Source of the DNA: Gongronella butleri
Taxonomy: Eukaryota; Mucoromycota; Mucoromycetes; Mucorales; Cunninghamellaceae
Direction of reading: 5' to 3'
Assembly: GCA_025201375.1 (NCBI GenBank)
Contig: JAIWZP010000011.1
Span: forward strand, 1 to 64,000
DNA: 64,000 bases
Shown: positions 20,641 through 33,448 of the stretch, in pieces
How positions within the stretch are numbered: the first letter of the stretch is position 1
Layout of the letters: every line of letters starts with the position of its first letter
Notes under the pieces: generated by a model
Seen by the model: only the letters and a program-made list of their open reading frames with translations
Databases searched by the model: none
Told to the model about the DNA's origin: nothing
Translations under genes and position numbers: made by a program

Positions 20641-23377
20641 ATGCAACTTGATGCGGCGTCGGTTGAGTCGCTGCTGGCGCGTGTAAAATGGAATTGCGGG
20701 ATACGGCCCGTAGGGACGCTTGCACGGCAGGCTTGTTTTGTGCAAAAGTCGCTGCCTGTGGTGACTCGGCTGGTGGACAGTGGGGCGTCGCAGTTTTTTG
20801 TGACGCAGAGCTCGTGGACGCAGCAGGTCGTCAAGCAAGGGGTTGTCAGCAGCCTGCATGACAATGCGACGCTGCAATCGCTGGCGGAGATGCAGCTGCT
20901 GTTCCATGCGCAGCAACAGCAGCCCAGCCTGCGCACGGTGCACCACGTCTACTACCACGCGCGCGCCTGCTTTTTTGTCAACAACATCTTGCGACCGACG
21001 AAAAAGCTCCAAAAAGCACTCGACGGCGTCATTGCGCTTCTAAACGAGGACAACCCGCTGCGTGCCTGGTACGCGCTGTGCCGCATCTGGGACCAATTCG
21101 GCTTTTTGTGGCCGCAGAAGCTCATTCTCGGCAACGCCATCCATGTCCAGCACGAGTACGAGGTCGACTCACCGCAGGATCGCTTACACAAGCTAAATCT
21201 CGCCAAAATGCATACCATTGACGCCATGAACCTCCAATTGCAGGCGCAAGGTACGTAATAGGGGAAAAAAAAAAAAACTCTCAATCCCAAAATTGATCAT
21301 CCCCCTTTTTCTCTCTTTTTTTTGCAAAACAAAAACAAAAACAAAAAAAATAGGCCTCCCACCGCTTTCGCAACGCCGTGCGGGCATGGGTGCGGGAATG
21401 GATGGAGCGTCTGACCTGCTGCGCGCGTCGTCGTTTGAGGAATTTCGACAAGAGGCGCAGGTGTGGAAGGTGATCAAGCGCAGCGATGTGCGGCCCATGT
21501 ACGAATTCCTGCCCGAAGCGATGCGCGAGCCAATTGAGCATTTGCTACGGCAATTTGTGCACCGGATCCCGCTGGATCAGCCATTTTTGCTCGAGAGCGT
21601 GCACACCAAGGGTTATTTGAGCTGGCGACCGAACCTGCGGCAGCCTCCTCCACCACCCATGATGCCGCCTCCTCCGCCCATGATGATGAATGTGCCGACG
21701 ATGCCATTGCAGCCACGGCAGCTGTTTTCTGTGGGCACACTGCCACTCCAACAATTGGAAACGGTGCCTGGGTCATGTTTGTGGCAATTTACGGCACAGC
21801 CGACGCATTCTACAGACGAAAATCGGGCATCACCACCGTGGTTGGAAGAATTGGACGATGAGCATGAGGATGCCTTTGCACACTGCGGCAGTAGGGTGTA
21901 TATATCACCGTGCAGTACAGTTGAAGGGCTACAACTGCGGACGCCCATGCCATTCCATCAAAACCAGCCGATGATATTGAGCCAGACAACGGTGCCATTA
22001 ATGTATCCTCCTCCTCCTCCGCAGCAGGCACACAATCCATTGATGAGCGAGATTCTGGAGCGTGGGTCACGTGTGCTTTCTGTGGAATTGCTCCATGCCG
22101 CGTCGGCGCGATCGACTCGGCGCCCACCCATGGTACCCTCTACGCACGCCAATTCGTCGTCGCCACCCACACACCGGCTGGACCACCACTTGTGGACCAT
22201 TGAGACCCCGCACCTGGGCCTTGATCATGACGACGACGTGTCCACCGACCAATCGCTCAATATCGATATTGCCATTGGTCGCCTGAAACCCATCTTGCAC
22301 GGCGACATTATCTCGCTGCGCCAAATTTTGTATCTATGCGCGCACAACAACCAAATCAACAGCTTACGACGCGAAACCCCCATCCCGCTGCCCATCCCAC
22401 CCGCCGCAGAGGCCATCATGGCCAATCAATGGCACCCAAATCGCCATTCACATGTTCCTGATGACGAAAATGCACGGCCAGAGGCGCAGCAGCACGACAG
22501 TGCCTTGTTCTTTGGCCATCCGTCGCTTGCCAAGGACATTGGGCACCGAAATGACGAACTGGACAAAAAGGACCAAGAAAATGGCAACGAACGCAATAAG
22601 CCGTTGCCTCCTTTGCATCATGAGCCGCCACCGGATCGAGCGTCCATGCGGTCCGTGCGGTCTTCAGCGAGCGCGGCGTCTTTGCCATTTTACAGCCTTC
22701 AAACGTACACGGTGCTGAATCCGCTCGTGACGTCGACGACGCAATCGGCCGATTCGACGCCAATTCTCAGCACGCCATCCATGACGTCGTCAGGGATGTC
22801 GTCGTCGCAAGCCAACAGGCACGCGGCGTCGCCCTTGCGCCAGCAACAAAAGCAACAGCCCGTATGTGCAAAGGAAGTCAGCCTCCTCAACACCGATGGC
22901 GAGTCGTACTGGATCATCCGCCTCCTGTCGCAATTCGAAGACAAAGACAGGCTGCTCAGGCATGCAAGGCTAGCTGCTGCACAACATGCACAGCCATTGG
23001 CGTCGCTTGATCTTCCTTCCTTGGACAGACACATGGAAAACGGCACCAATGCCTCGAATCTTCGCCGCGTACAATCGTACTCGTCCGTCCACGATCATGA
23101 ACAGCGACGCCGGCGACGCCAATGGGAGCAGCAGCAGCATGAAAATCAACAAAATCAACAAAACCAGCAAAATCAACAACAACCACGCGGCGCATCATCA
23201 TCACCACGTGTTCAAAGGCCGCCCGAGCCATCGCCCATGGGCAACATCGACCCCTACGTCCACTATTACCAGCAGTACGACAGGCGCAGGACTCTCGCCT
23301 ACGTTTTGAAAAAATCCACACTCACCAATTTTAAAAAATGGCTCAAACCATCCACGTCGCAGCATCCTGAACCATAA
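20641..23377 (+). CDS. Putative MACPF-like / MIR-like protein
   Basis: Two exons (20641-21250, 21354-23377), 877 residues. I do not recognise a named gene. The first 300 residues resemble fungal MACPF-type (perforin-like) proteins in blocks such as FGFLWPQKLILGNAI and WKVIKRSDVRPMYEFLPEAM; no signal peptide is seen. Later stretches look like MIR-type beta-trefoil repeats: LKPILHGDIISLRQILYL and LNTDGESYWIIRLL. These domain calls are by pattern only. The middle and end are disordered: two Pro/Met runs (PPPPPMMPPPPPMMM), Ser/Thr-rich parts and an Asn/Gln repeat (QQNQQNQQNQQQ). The last 40 residues are basic (AYVLKKSTLTNFKKW). It could be a cytosolic scaffold rather than a pore former. Confidence 0.4.
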
Positions 23378-23629
23378 ACTGCGGCATTTTACAAAAGGAA
23401 AAAATGCATGATTAAAAAAAATAAAGACGTGATTTCAATCATAAAATGCGTCAATTGACAAGGGGAGGAGCGGCAAAATGTGAAAAAGACGCGTTTGCGC
23501 GCCTAATTCGTGTCGAGTCGCGGAGCTTGGAAAGGCGGTGGAGTTGGAAATGGTTGCGACTCGCCCTTTTGATGCTTCAATGGCCCCACAGGCTTCTTTT
23601 TCTTTTTCTTTTTTCGTTTTACACCCATT
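23378..23629. other. Short intergenic, EXO84 promoter
   Basis: 252 bp without a gene. It contains an AAAAAAATAAAG polyadenylation-type sequence near 23413-23424 for the upstream gene and a T-rich lead into the EXO84 start. Confidence 0.4.
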
Positions 23630-25667
23630 ATGAACAACGTGTTGCGCAAAAAGACGGTGGGGATGGATGCACTGCGGCGCAAGCAGACATCTAAAGCGAC
23701 TATCTCGTCGCCCACACCCTCATCCACGAATTCCAAGGCGGCCACGGCATCCATCACCTCGGGCCAGTCGCTCAAAGCCTCGTCGCGCTCAACCACCAGT
23801 GCCTCTTCTAATATGCCCATGGTCTCTGGGCCCATCACCATCGACCTGCACCGCTTTGCCGACGAAAACCTGCAACCGGAAGAGAGTAAGGCTCGCGGAA
23901 AGCATTAAAAAAAAAAAACGAAAAAGAGACCATTGGAGCTCATTTTCTACCTTTTTTTATAGTGGTCAAGCAGCTCCTGGGCAGCGCGAGCGAGGAATCG
24001 ATCCGTGGTTTCCACAAATCGTTGCAGGACGCCAAGCAAACGGTCAGCGGTGACCTGCAGCGCAATGTGTACCGCAACTACACCGAATTTGTCTCCATTT
24101 CCAAGGAAATTGTCAACCTGGACGGCGATATCATGCATCTAAAGATGAACTTGAACGAGGTCCGCGGGATCTGGGACAACCTGCACGCGTCCACAGAACA
24201 ATCCGACGTCGACACCAACCAAGGTAGGGTCAAAAACAAAAAAGAGAACGAAAAAAGGATCCATTGACGCTCTTTTGTCTCTAGAGTTGCGCTCGGAAAT
24301 GGTTGTCACGTCGCGCAAGCCAAGTGACATGATGGCCTCGGACATGCAGGCCGTGTACCGCGCGCAATTGACGGCCTTGTGGGAGACGGTCGAGGGGTCA
24401 CAGGTAAGAAAAAGCAAAAAAAAGGGGGAAATGCGCATAGCAGCTCATCATGTATGATAGAAATACGTCAAATACACGCCGAGCCGCCACGTCGTACGTG
24501 AATTCACCAATTTCATCGACATTGAGCCAAAGTCTGGCCAGCCGCGGCAGCTCGTCCATCTGTTTTTGCTCAATGACTGCTTGCTCGTCGCCGCGCGCAA
24601 GAAGCGCTCGGCCGCCAACAAGTATCGTCTCATTGCCATTGGCTTTTGGAAGCTAAAGGAGATCCAGATCACCGAAATGAAGGCGACCGATGGTAAAGAA
24701 GAATAGAGAAAAAAGATAAAAAGCGTGTTTTAACTCGATTTTGCCCGCAGATTCGCTCGCAGGCATTCAAGTCCACGCCGGCAATCGCGTGTTTGCCTTT
24801 CGTGCCGACCGCAAGGAGGAGAATTACTCATTCATGCAGGTATACAAGCGGTTACAAGACGACCAGGAGGTGCTGGACTCGGAACAATCGCAATCAAGTA
24901 AATGTGCAGCTTAAAAAGAAAGAAAAGACATGAAAAAAGGTGGCGAGCTAACACGCGCTGTTTGTTTTGTTTTTTTTCTTCAGGCCATTTCAGGGACAGC
25001 ACGCGTTACTCGACACGCGCACCCGCGGCGACCAATGGCAAGGAGTCGCGCCTGACCGACGAGGAACAAGAGTGGCTGGAGCAGCTCGGTGACGACCTCG
25101 AGGTTCTGATTGCACTGCGCCGCTTTGAGGATGCCGTTGTCACCATTGATCGAGGTAAAAATCAACAAAACGAGGTGAAAAAAAGTGTTATTGATCGCGT
25201 GTCCCCTTTTATTTAAAAAAAAAAAGCGCGCAAGATGCTGGCGCGATTTACAGGCAGTCCGCCTCCATGGATTCAGCAGTGTATGGACCAGTTGGCGACG
25301 TCGACCGAGGCGTTGAGCAGCACCATCGCCAATGATCTTAGCAACCCGCTGCTGTCCAAGCTGCAATTCCAGCGCTACGTTGATTGGTTGCTGCGCTTGG
25401 GCAAGGGCGAGCAGGCAAGAGAGGTGTTTCTGGCAACACGCTCGCTGATCATCAAGAAGCGCATCCGGTAAAAGCTCCCCGACTTTTTTTTTTCGCCAAT
25501 TGGCTCACAAACTCCCTTTTTATTCTTTTTATTAGCCAATTGGTGTTTGAGGGCGACACTTCCACGTATGTCAACGAATTGGCCCTCGTGGTGTTCACCC
25601 TGATCCGCAACACGTGCGAGTGGTATCGCGATTCCTTCAAACAAAATGAAATGTCCTCAGGTACAAC

Positions 25668-25699
<32 letters not shown>

Positions 25700-26882
25700 C
25701 GAAAAACAAGGAGATGTGGAGCGTCTAACGATTTTATTTTCTTTTTTTTTTTAAAAAAAAAAAGGGTTCATGACCTGGGTGCGCGAACAGACAGAGACGT
25801 ACGCAGAAATCTACAAGCGCCAAGTCTTTTATCAAAATCAGCTCAGTTGCAAGGTCATTGCCGAGTGTTTTAAATCGATGCTGGATCATTGCACTATGGT
25901 AAGCCCCCCCCCCACCTCCCCGCCCTAAAAGAATCCTGGTTTTTTTTTTGACGCCCCTTTCTCCCTGATTTCACAGCTCCGCAAGGTGGGTGTCGATCTC
26001 AAATTCATCTTGGAAGACATGCTCCAGGACAACATCAAGGAAACCATCACGGCATATGAGAAAAAGGTGGCCCACAACGTCGACAAGTACTCGCAGCAGG
26101 ACAATTTCACCACCATGGTCAGCCAAAACATCGGCTCGGACATCAAGGTCACCTCCAGCGTCGTCAGCTTTTACAATCTCCTTGTAAAATACGTCAGTGA
26201 TATTTGCCTCCTGGCCAAGCTTCCGGTAAACACACGCAATGGCGTTTGGAAGAGGGGAGGGGGGGAGGAAAGCACAATGAAAACAAAGACAATGGAACAA
26301 TGAGAAAAGAAGGAGCTGCAAATAAAGGGAAGGAAAAAACGAGGCAATGCTCATGTTTTTTTTTTCTTTTTTCGATCACTGCATAGCTCTATACCACCGT
26401 CATCGACAGCGTGTCGCGCCTCACCGAGCATTATCTCCGCTCCATGCTCAATGAGAGCCAAAAACGCAATCTCAGCAAAGATCAGGTACCGAAAAAAAGT
26501 GCGAAAAACAAAAAAAGCGCGCAATTATTCACCCATCTCCTTACCATTGTCCTCCATTGCAAGCGTTCTGCCGCCCTGCTCAATGTGTCCTTTGTCTTGG
26601 ACAATGTGATTCCTCGCGTCTCATCACAACTAAATGTAAGCATCAATCGGTTTCATGGCCGTACAACTGATAACCTCATCCCCCCCCTTTTTTTTTTCTT
26701 TTTTTTCTTTTGCAGCACCACTTTGATCGCCCCATTCCGGAACTTGATACGCTGCGGGCTAGACTACGAGGTAAGAATTCGAGGAAAACGGGCCGGCTGG
26801 AACCATGGAAAAAAGACCGACTCCCTCATCCGCCCTTTTTTTTTATTTTTGACCCTTTGCAGAGCTGACTTTCAGAAAGTAA
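23630..26882 (+). CDS. EXO84: Exocyst complex subunit Exo84
   Basis: Fourteen exons from 23630 to 26882 (exon starts 23630, 23963, 24285, 24461, 24751, 24984, 25227, 25536, 25765, 25977, 26387, 26564, 26716, 26863) give 726 residues, close to the yeast protein. Exo84 is one of eight exocyst subunits that tether secretory vesicles to the plasma membrane. After a Ser/Thr-rich lead comes an N-terminal coiled segment of the Vps51/Exo84 type (LQRNVYRNYTEFVSISKEIV), a PH domain at about 213-340 (HLFLLNDCLLVAARKK, HAGNRVFAFRA), and the C-terminal helical rods (ERFEDAV-type LIALRRFEDAVVTIDR; FVLDNVIPRV near the end). The last two exons are tiny: 55 and 20 nt. The acceptors of exons 7 and 9 follow A-rich rather than T-rich tracts. 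Confidence 0.93.
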
Positions 26883-27717
26883 GCAAGAACCCCTCGCCCC
26901 ACGTGAAAAAGGAAACTGTCAAGATGGGTGATTTTTTTCATGCGATCAATCTTGTCCCACTCCCCCTTTCTCCCTGTGTCTCCTTTCTATTTTTTTTGCA
27001 AAGAAAGGCCCTCTTTCTCCTTTTTTTTCTTTTTCTTGTGTCAATACTCGCTTGATATCCCCTCTTTAATTGCCCCCCCTCCCCTCGTTTTCTCCGTTGC
27101 TTCCATCCCCCTGCCCTGCCCCTCTCTTGTCTTATTTTGCTCGGACCCCTTTTTTTTTTTTTGTCTGTTTCGGATCCGACATTAAACAACGTGCCTGTGG
27201 CTCATTCTTGGCTTTGATTAGCTTGTCTTGAGCATACATCACACGATTAAAAAGGGCCACGACGTCCATCTGATCAGTGAAGGTTTTTTGTATAAACCCC
27301 TCGGTCGATCAGTAAGTTCTCCTTTTTTTTCCAATCGGCCAGACACACGCGCTCGCTTGAGGTGTGTGTGTGTCCAGGGCAATAATGGCTCTGAGCTAAC
27401 GATGACACCATCAGCAGCCGTGATGCAGTGCATTGGCGCGCGCAAAAAAGGAAATTTGACATTTTTCATTTCCCCATCACCCTCGTTTCTCGGACTCACT
27501 CGCTTTTTTTTTTTTTCACTCAGCAATCACCTCGGTCTCCTTTTTCCTCACTCTCTCCTCGTCGCCTCGACTCGTCATCCATCCACATCCAATTGCTGAT
27601 TCTTTTTCTTTTTCACTTTTTATTCTTTTTTTTTTTACTTGATCCATTTCCCCTCCCCCCTCTCCCCTTCCTCTCGCTCTCTCCGCATTTTTTTTTTTCA
27701 AACCAGTTCATCATCTC
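26883..27717. other. Intergenic between EXO84 and the hydrolase gene
   Basis: 835 bp, very pyrimidine-rich, with several T runs of 9-12. A GTGTGTGTGT tract lies at about 27363. Just before the next start is AACCAGTTCATC, which could be an intron acceptor in the leader. No gene or known element is seen. Confidence 0.45.
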
Positions 27718-29646
27718 ATGGGGACCAATGCCATCACTGCACCACGGCCGAGGTGGAAAACGTGCCGCCAATGGGCATGCCGCATGGCAGCCGTGTGGGT
27801 CGCTGTGTGCGCCATTGATACCCTTTTCCCCGTTGCCAAGCTTGTATGGGATTATTACGACGTGTCTGCGCGCGTTGCACAATGGGTCGAGCACCATGCG
27901 ATCGCGTCATTGTTCTCATGGGCGGCCGTGCGCGCTTTTATGCTGCGTGCATGGCTGGCTCTCGAGTGCTGCTTTTATTTATACTATTTGATCGACCATG
28001 CGCGGCTACAAAAGGTCAAGAAGCCTGCGCGCGCCATGAGCAAGGACGAGCGAAAAACACTCTACTGGCAATGCGTCTCTACAGTCGACGACGTGCGCGC
28101 ATGGGCCACAGGCTGGTTCTATTACAGCCACGATTTGTCACGGCCAACCTTTGACCAAATTCATCGTGATACATTATGCAAATGGTAATTGTCAAAAAAA
28201 AAAAAAAAAAGGAGAGGAAAAAAAGCGCCCGGTTTGTATACCGGGCGCATGCTTTTTTTTCATCTCTCATTCTTTTTTATACTTACTCATTTTATTTTTT
28301 TTATTTGATATTGCAGGGCTGCCTGGGCGTTTTGGCAAGAAGATGTTGCGTTTGTGCGGAGCAATGATGCTTGGGCGCAGGAATTGGACTGGATGATCGA
28401 CACGCTGGAGCGGCATTACGATGTTTCGTTCCCGCCGGGCGACAACAAGGCGCTGCACTGCATCCGTCTGAACCTGGACCCAGTCTTATCGGTGCACAGG
28501 CCGCTTGCCGTGTACGTGTCCATCTACGTGGCAACAACATTGTTCAACACCGTATTTATGAAGTGGGTTTGGCAATTCAAGCCCTACGGTGCGCCATCGC
28601 TTCTGTGGGGCGGGCCTGTCTTGCAATTGCACCGTTTCCTGCAATTTGGGCGTGGCGAACAGCAAGACGAGGGCGACAAGGACGAGCAAAACGAGGGCGA
28701 ATGGCCGATTTCCGCGTTTTCGCCACGGCGGTCCAAGGCGACGCGTGAATTGTACTATTGGTACCGTGCGCCCTCGCCAGGGTCCAACTCAAAGACCCCA
28801 ATTGTGTTCATCCACGGCATTGGCGCCGGCCTGATGTGCTATCTGGAGCTGATTTGGCACATGACGCGCATGGACCGGCCGTTTTTCTGCATTGAGCTGC
28901 CGTTTGTGTCGATGCACATGGTGGATGATGTCCCCGATGCGGACACCATGGTCGACGCCATCCACGACATGCTGCACCACCACGGCTTCCATCAGGCCGT
29001 CTTTGTCGGCCATTCCCTGGGCACCGCCGTCGCAAGCTGGATCATGAGCCGCAAACCAGATATCATTGCCGGCAGCGTCCTCATCGACCCCATTTGCTTC
29101 TTGCTCCACTACCCGCACGTCGCCTTCAACTTCATCTACAGAGCGCCAAAGCAATGGATGGACGTGAGTTGCTCTTGAAAAAAAAAAAAAAAAAAAAGAA
29201 AGAAAAAGAAAAAAATGCGGAAAAAAACAACATGTTGCGCTTGTTCCCTATCCGCATCGCTGACGTCTCTTTCTTTTTGCACCTTTTAGTACATCATGCT
29301 GTACGTTGCATCGCGCGAGCTATACATCAGTCATTACATTTCAAGGCATTTCCAATGGTTTCAATGCATCTTCTTTGCCGATCGGCTGAACAAGGACATG
29401 ACGCTTAATCATCAGTCGCCGCTGAAGCGCGCCACCGTGTACATTTCGATGAAGGACTCGCTTGTGCCCAGTGCCCTGGTCGCAAAGTATCTTAACCGCG
29501 AGCGTGTCGACTGTCGCACGATGCCGGACCTCCCACACGCCGGTTTCCTCGTCAATTGGACATGGCGCAAACGCATCCTGCAGCAGATCGACCGCATCGC
29601 CAGCGACGTCGATGACGAGGCCATCGATCTCAGTCTGGATTTGTGA
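27718..29646 (+). CDS. Membrane-anchored alpha/beta hydrolase
   Basis: Three exons (27718-28184, 28317-29163, 29290-29646), 556 residues. The fold signature is complete: oxyanion-side FIHGIGAG (320-327), nucleophile elbow GHSLG with Ser389, a plausible acid Asp494 in ISMKDSLVP and His521 in PDLPHAGF. Esterase, lipase or thioesterase activity follows from the family, but the substrate cannot be told. Two N-terminal hydrophobic segments (about 22-45 and 60-90) and another at about 217-240 suggest anchoring in a membrane with the catalytic domain on one face. An acidic insert (DEGDKDEQNEGE) lies at 272-284. The start follows a long pyrimidine tract. It lies downstream of EXO84 in the same direction and no operon is implied. 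Confidence 0.82.
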
Positions 29647-31593
29647 CGAGTCCGTCTCGCCCTCTCTCCCCCTTTTGTTTTCATTGTCTCCATCATACCA
29701 TACTAAAAATGTCGCGCAATAAATCATACTCTGCATGTGCACACAATGCATATCCATATCCATGCAAAAACATCCATTGGCAAAACCCAACAGGTGAAGC
29801 GCAATAAAGAAGCCATTCTTGACATTTTTCGCTTTTTTCATCTTTTCGGCTTGTTCTCAGCACCATGGCGCGGGGGGTTCCCACTAACCAAGGCAATCTG
29901 CAGGTGCACCCAATGCAAATGTATGCAGGTGCAGCGGCTAGGAGCGAGCCAATGGCGCACCACGGCGTAAAATGCTCCACTTTGTACTTTTTTGCTCAAT
30001 CATTGCCCAATACTGTCCGAGTTTGGCACGTTCCAATATAAAGAAATGACGGACACTAGGAAGACGCGTGTGGCCCGTGAAAAAAAAATGGCGATAAATC
30101 AAGTGGTTGTCGAGAATAGCGAGATTGCGGCGTTTTTGTCGTTTTCTGGTTGCCACTCAACAATGCACGATCCTTGTTGCCCAACGAACTCTGTGGATCA
30201 GTGGATTCAATCTTTGTCGTTCAAACGAGCCCACCCTTGTGACGCTGCGACCATTGGATGACGCGCAAGGACCATTTTCAAAAATGACGAATTTGCAAAG
30301 GAGTACAGTCGTGGATTTGAAAAGAGCGACATTTGAGACCGCATATCACCACGCCATTCACCCACATAGTAGACACGCCTCATTCATCGACGGAAATGCA
30401 ATAAACCCCTGAGGTGCGTCGACTGGTTTCCGCGTAAAGTGCAACTTGACTCTTTTTTTCGATGCAAGCAAAAGTCGACGAAAAATGACCACGAAACCGC
30501 AAAACAAAGACCAACAGAAAGAACACCGATTGCGGCGTATGTGGGTATCAATGATCGATGGAAAATGTGATTTTTTGGCAATTTTAGCACGGTTTCAAAA
30601 TCATTAATATTTTTCGACGCGTGCTAAGCCGCGTTAGTCGTCGAGTTACACGCGCCTGGTTGAATCAAATGCATGCATCTGGCGTGTCTCTTGCTAATGG
30701 ACGCGTTGACGAGCTCAATGGACGCAGTCTTCCCGTGCAATTCGCGTTTGTAATTAAAACGAAAAATACTCATTGCTCGCCATCAGCAAGATGAGCTGCT
30801 CTCTCTTTTGGCTTTTTTGGTGGTTTCTCCATTGCCTATTTCTTGTGTGAGAGTTTGGTGAAATTCTGAGGATTAAAATTTTCAATTTTGGTTTGAGGGC
30901 TCGTCGTGGCCAAACGGTTGTTTTGCGTCTGACGCGCCAACTGTGCGACTTGATGACGGCACGAGAGAATTTTTTTTTGGGTATTTTTGCCTGTCTCGTC
31001 GTGTTGCGATGCATTTTGGCGCGTCACAATGCGTGGGGTTGACAGTAACAGTTGATTTACGCTAAAAATGACCCGTCTCTATAACTTTTCTGGAAGAATG
31101 TGTTCCAAGTGGTCCCAAACTTGGCACACTCAATAACAAACGCTACAGCATCCAAAGTGAAAAACTGCTCTCAGCAATCGGCTCACTGGCTGTCGAGTAA
31201 AACGCAAAATGGACGATTTTTTGTATTTTAGGCCAGTTTTCATGGGTTTAGGAACCAACACGTGCTGTCGAAAAAGGAACGCGATTCGTTTATTTAGCGT
31301 CATTCAATGATTTCTAGGCCTTGTGGCCGTGGATCGTGCCTGTGTTTGCGTCAATTCGCCTTTTGAGCCGCAAACACGGGAAAAAAAGTGCATAAATCCA
31401 TCATTTTACTACGCGCAATGAAGATGTGGCTATAAATGTATATAAACTACATGAGACGATCTGTTTTGCTTGATGCATATTAGATGTACGATAAGTCCAA
31501 AGCACGATAAACGAGAATAAATTAATTTCTATGGGGACTAAATAGACATGAATTATGGAGAGAGAGACGGAGAATCATTGTTTTTTTTATGGC
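29647..31593. other. Intergenic with dispersed element; no gene
   Basis: An AATAAA at about 29718 serves the hydrolase gene. A dispersed element occupies about 29960-30450 (separate entry). The rest to 31593 is AT-rich with fragments that resemble the degenerate repeats at 43 kb, for instance CTGTCGAGTAAAACGC near 31190 compared with CATCGAGTAAAACGCG near 43229. No coding sequence is supported. Confidence 0.5.
29960..30450 (+). repeat. Dispersed element, best-preserved copy
   Basis: About 80 percent identical by eye to 59040-59450 in reverse orientation. The block GCGATAAATCAAGTGGTTG (from about 30090) pairs with GCGATCAATCAGGTGATTG there. Both translate in one frame to related peptides that share NEPT, RPL-x2-AQ, HAIHPH-x2-HASFID and NA. 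In the HAIHPH block about six of nine differing codons are synonymous, which points to an ancestor that coded for protein. No known domain is recognised. Confidence 0.65.
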
Positions 31594-33407
31594 TTATTGG
31601 ATGCGCGACTGTTGCATGCGTCTGCTTGGTGACGAGCGCAGCCATTTGGATGTTTCTGGGTTGTCGTCTTCGAGTGGATTTCCGTCATACGAGGGTCTCC
31701 ATGCATGTGGGGAGGATGTATGATTGCGGTGTTGGTCTGATGACGGATGGGACGGGTAGTAATGGTGATGATAATTGTCCATGGTGTCGATCGAGTCATT
31801 GTTGTTATAGTGGACGGGGCTTGCGGGCCCATTGACAAGTGGGCGCGTGTCTGACATGGCTGTGTCTGCGCGTGACATGTTGCTCGTCGGGGTATGGTCG
31901 TCGATGTGCGTGGGCATGTCTGCACTGATGGGGTTCATGGGCGCCATGAACGTTTTGCCTTCGTACACGTATCCGCGCTGCGGCATGGGCGACAAATGGT
32001 TGCTCTGGTACGGGTCCATGATCGATTCGTGGTGGAAGCGCGCCGACGACGCGCCCGACCGTTCCTCAATGAAGCTGGTGATCCGCTGCGAAAGCCGTTT
32101 CAATTGCTTCCCCTTGCTCGGCTTGCGCGTCGACGGGTCGGCACGCGTAAATCCGTTATTGTGCTCTTGCACCAATTCTTTTTCACCATGCGCAGCCACC
32201 GACGACGATGGCATGCTGCCAACAAACGTCGACGACGCCGCAGGCGCGTGTTGAATCGGCTGGCGCGACGACGTGATGGGCGAAGCAGGGCGAATGATGG
32301 CCGATGGATCGTATGTGCTCGGTTTAGCGTAGCTGCTCGTGCCGCCTTGCGTCATGGGCGCTCCCATGAACGTCTGCAGCGGATGGAACACCCAAATCTA
32401 GTTGAAAAAACAAGAAAAAAAATAAGAAACGAGCGTTTTGACATTTTTTTTTCTTTTTTTTTGTTTTCTGAGGTGCGCACCAGCAAGATGTAAAGGGCGA
32501 GTGCCATGAAATTGATGTTTGCCAGAATGCAGTCGGTGGCGAATTTGTTCATGGCGATGGTCTTTGCCTCGGTCAAGCCGTCGATGCACATGATCAAAAA
32601 GCCAAGCGAGTACGAAATCAAACAAAACGCCATCAATTGGTTGATGTCCTTAAAGTAGGCGAGCTTGTTGATTGTCCCCGTGCTCAGGTTGCTTGTGATT
32701 GCTTGCGCAATCAAGCGCTTGAAGCGGAAATTCGTGCGAATACCGAGAAGACCGATGAAAAGGACTAAAAAACCAAAAAAAATCAACATGACGCGTCTTT
32801 TGCAATGCGGAAACGAGGGCTCACGTACTCTCAATGGCATAGGGAATCTGTGGAACGGCCTCTGTTCTGATAGGATCGTCGTGATAGTACCATTGGAGCA
32901 CGGGGAAAAGCGCCATCGTGGCAATCGCCCTAAAAACAAGCAAAAACATGAGCTCATGCATCCTAAAATGCGATTTGGCCGAGGAACGGCCCTCGTCAAC
33001 TTTACCAAAACATGTAAAACATAAACTCGGGCGAGCCCATGAAGCTCTTTTTGGCGAGTGTGTTGGACAAATAAGCCCAAAAGCATTGGAGCATAAAATA
33101 AAGGCAGGTCTGGATCGAGAACGCGGCCGCTTGAATGTAGGTTGCCGTCTGTAATTATGCCGCGAGGGAAAAAAAAAAGGGGGGGGGAAAGAGAGAAACA
33201 GAACACAAGGAAGCACAAAAAGAATAAGGTTAGCGTGTGGGGGCATAAGGTTTGGCGGCGACCGTGCCATTTCGACTTACAGATGCCAATTGCTGGTCGC
33301 GTGAAGACCAGTACTGGTATGGCGTGCCAATGCCAACGCCATGGTACATGACATAGCCCTCTGTATATTTAATGCGCACAAAAATGAGATCTGCAGGATG
33401 GAAAACG

Positions 33408-33448
<41 letters not shown>

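Noticed and set aside
30754..31014. 86-codon minus-strand open frame rich in Lys and Arg
   Set aside because: No conserved copy, no domain and AT-rich context; probably chance.
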